Assembly: GCA_964436045.1 (NCBI GenBank)
Contig: CAYTBN010000017.1
Coordinates: forward strand, 1 to 64,000
Reading direction: 5' to 3'
DNA: 64,000 bases
Source: CAYTBN01 sp964436045
GTDB lineage: Bacteria > Myxococcota_A > UBA796 > UBA9615 > CAYRNR01
Positions 63,904-64,000 of this stretch are shown piece by piece. The stretch's first letter is position 1, and each line of letters starts with the position of its first letter. A program made the position numbers and the translations under genes. Below the pieces are notes generated by a model. It ran no database searches, was not told the origin of the DNA, and saw nothing but the letters and a program-made list of their open reading frames with translations.

Positions 63904-64000
63904 TCAGATGCAGGTCCCGGTCGGGATGTCACACTCCATGCCCTCGGGGCAGTCGTCGGGGCTGTCGCAGGGGATGTGACCCTCGACGGCCAGCTCGCCG
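63904..64000 (-). CDS. Cys-containing protein, C-terminus (runs off window)
   Basis: The last 31 codons of a minus-strand gene end at TGA 63904: 'HIPCDSPDDCPEGMECD' then 'IPTGTCI'. The Cys spacing resembles short disulfide-rich modules of secreted myxobacterial proteins. Too little is visible to name it. Confidence 0.5.
   Translation of the reverse strand, partial: GELAVEGHIPCDSPDDCPEGMECDIPTGTCI

Overview
The window is GC-rich (roughly 70 percent by eye) and looks chromosomal. It suggests a Myxococcota-like (deltaproteobacterial) bacterium, probably a metagenome-derived contig. The reasons are the many secreted proteins with MopE-type 'CDGxDNDCDG' calcium-binding-like repeats, C-termini of the MYXO-CTERM kind (Cys motif, hydrophobic segment, Arg cluster), a Ser/Thr kinase-PilZ fusion, a nine-heme cytochrome lipoprotein, a Kor-type 2-oxoacid:ferredoxin oxidoreductase and a selenocysteine-containing SelD. 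Several genes carry a single-base frame break or in-frame stop (near 8,900, 14,980, 25,167, 28,758 and 63,756). These cluster at homopolymers and may be assembly errors.

Layout. 1-1,800: remnant of a tyrosine integrase facing the 3' end of tRNA-Ala(GGC), a histone-H1-like Lys/Ala-rich protein, and tRNA-Leu(CAA). 1,847-8,454 (+): endonuclease IV, a histidine kinase/response regulator pair, a B12-binding radical SAM enzyme, and a DinG/XPD-type helicase with an N-terminal nuclease domain. 8,406-18,408: a zinc-ribbon membrane protein, a CrtI-like oxidoreductase, selD (read through an in-frame UGA with a SECIS-like hairpin), a lipoprotein, a coiled-coil membrane protein, a LETM1-like/EF-hand/GYF protein, a rhomboid protease and a Na/Pi cotransporter. 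18,401-25,103: a MopE-repeat protein, a deacetylase-like/hydrolase fusion, a lamin-tail lipoprotein, a multiheme cytochrome and an alpha/beta hydrolase. 25,139-32,388: a very large CoA-dehydratase activase-type protein (broken), divergent from a compact korDABC operon.

32,416-61,215 is dominated by surface or secreted proteins. Three share a seven-bladed FG-GAP propeller plus MopE repeats (32,416; 36,225; 58,342). A minus-strand operon (52,004 down to 45,079) encodes a metallo-beta-lactamase-fold hydrolase, a MopE/HYDIN-like protein, an FG-GAP lipoprotein and a matrixin-like metalloprotease. A plus-strand operon (52,097-61,215) encodes a VWA lipoprotein, a kelch-like lipoprotein, a TonB-dependent receptor, a small lipoprotein and a propeller/MopE protein. 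Asp/Thr-rich linkers recur immediately beside the membrane anchor, N-terminal in lipoproteins and C-terminal in MYXO-CTERM-like proteins, suggesting one stalk design used at both ends.

61,224-64,000: a secreted prolyl oligopeptidase, then a stretch of gene debris (C-terminus of a PLP decarboxylase, an intact 47-residue DUF5989-type gene, the N-terminus of a radical SAM protein) and the C-terminus of a Cys-containing protein that runs off the window.
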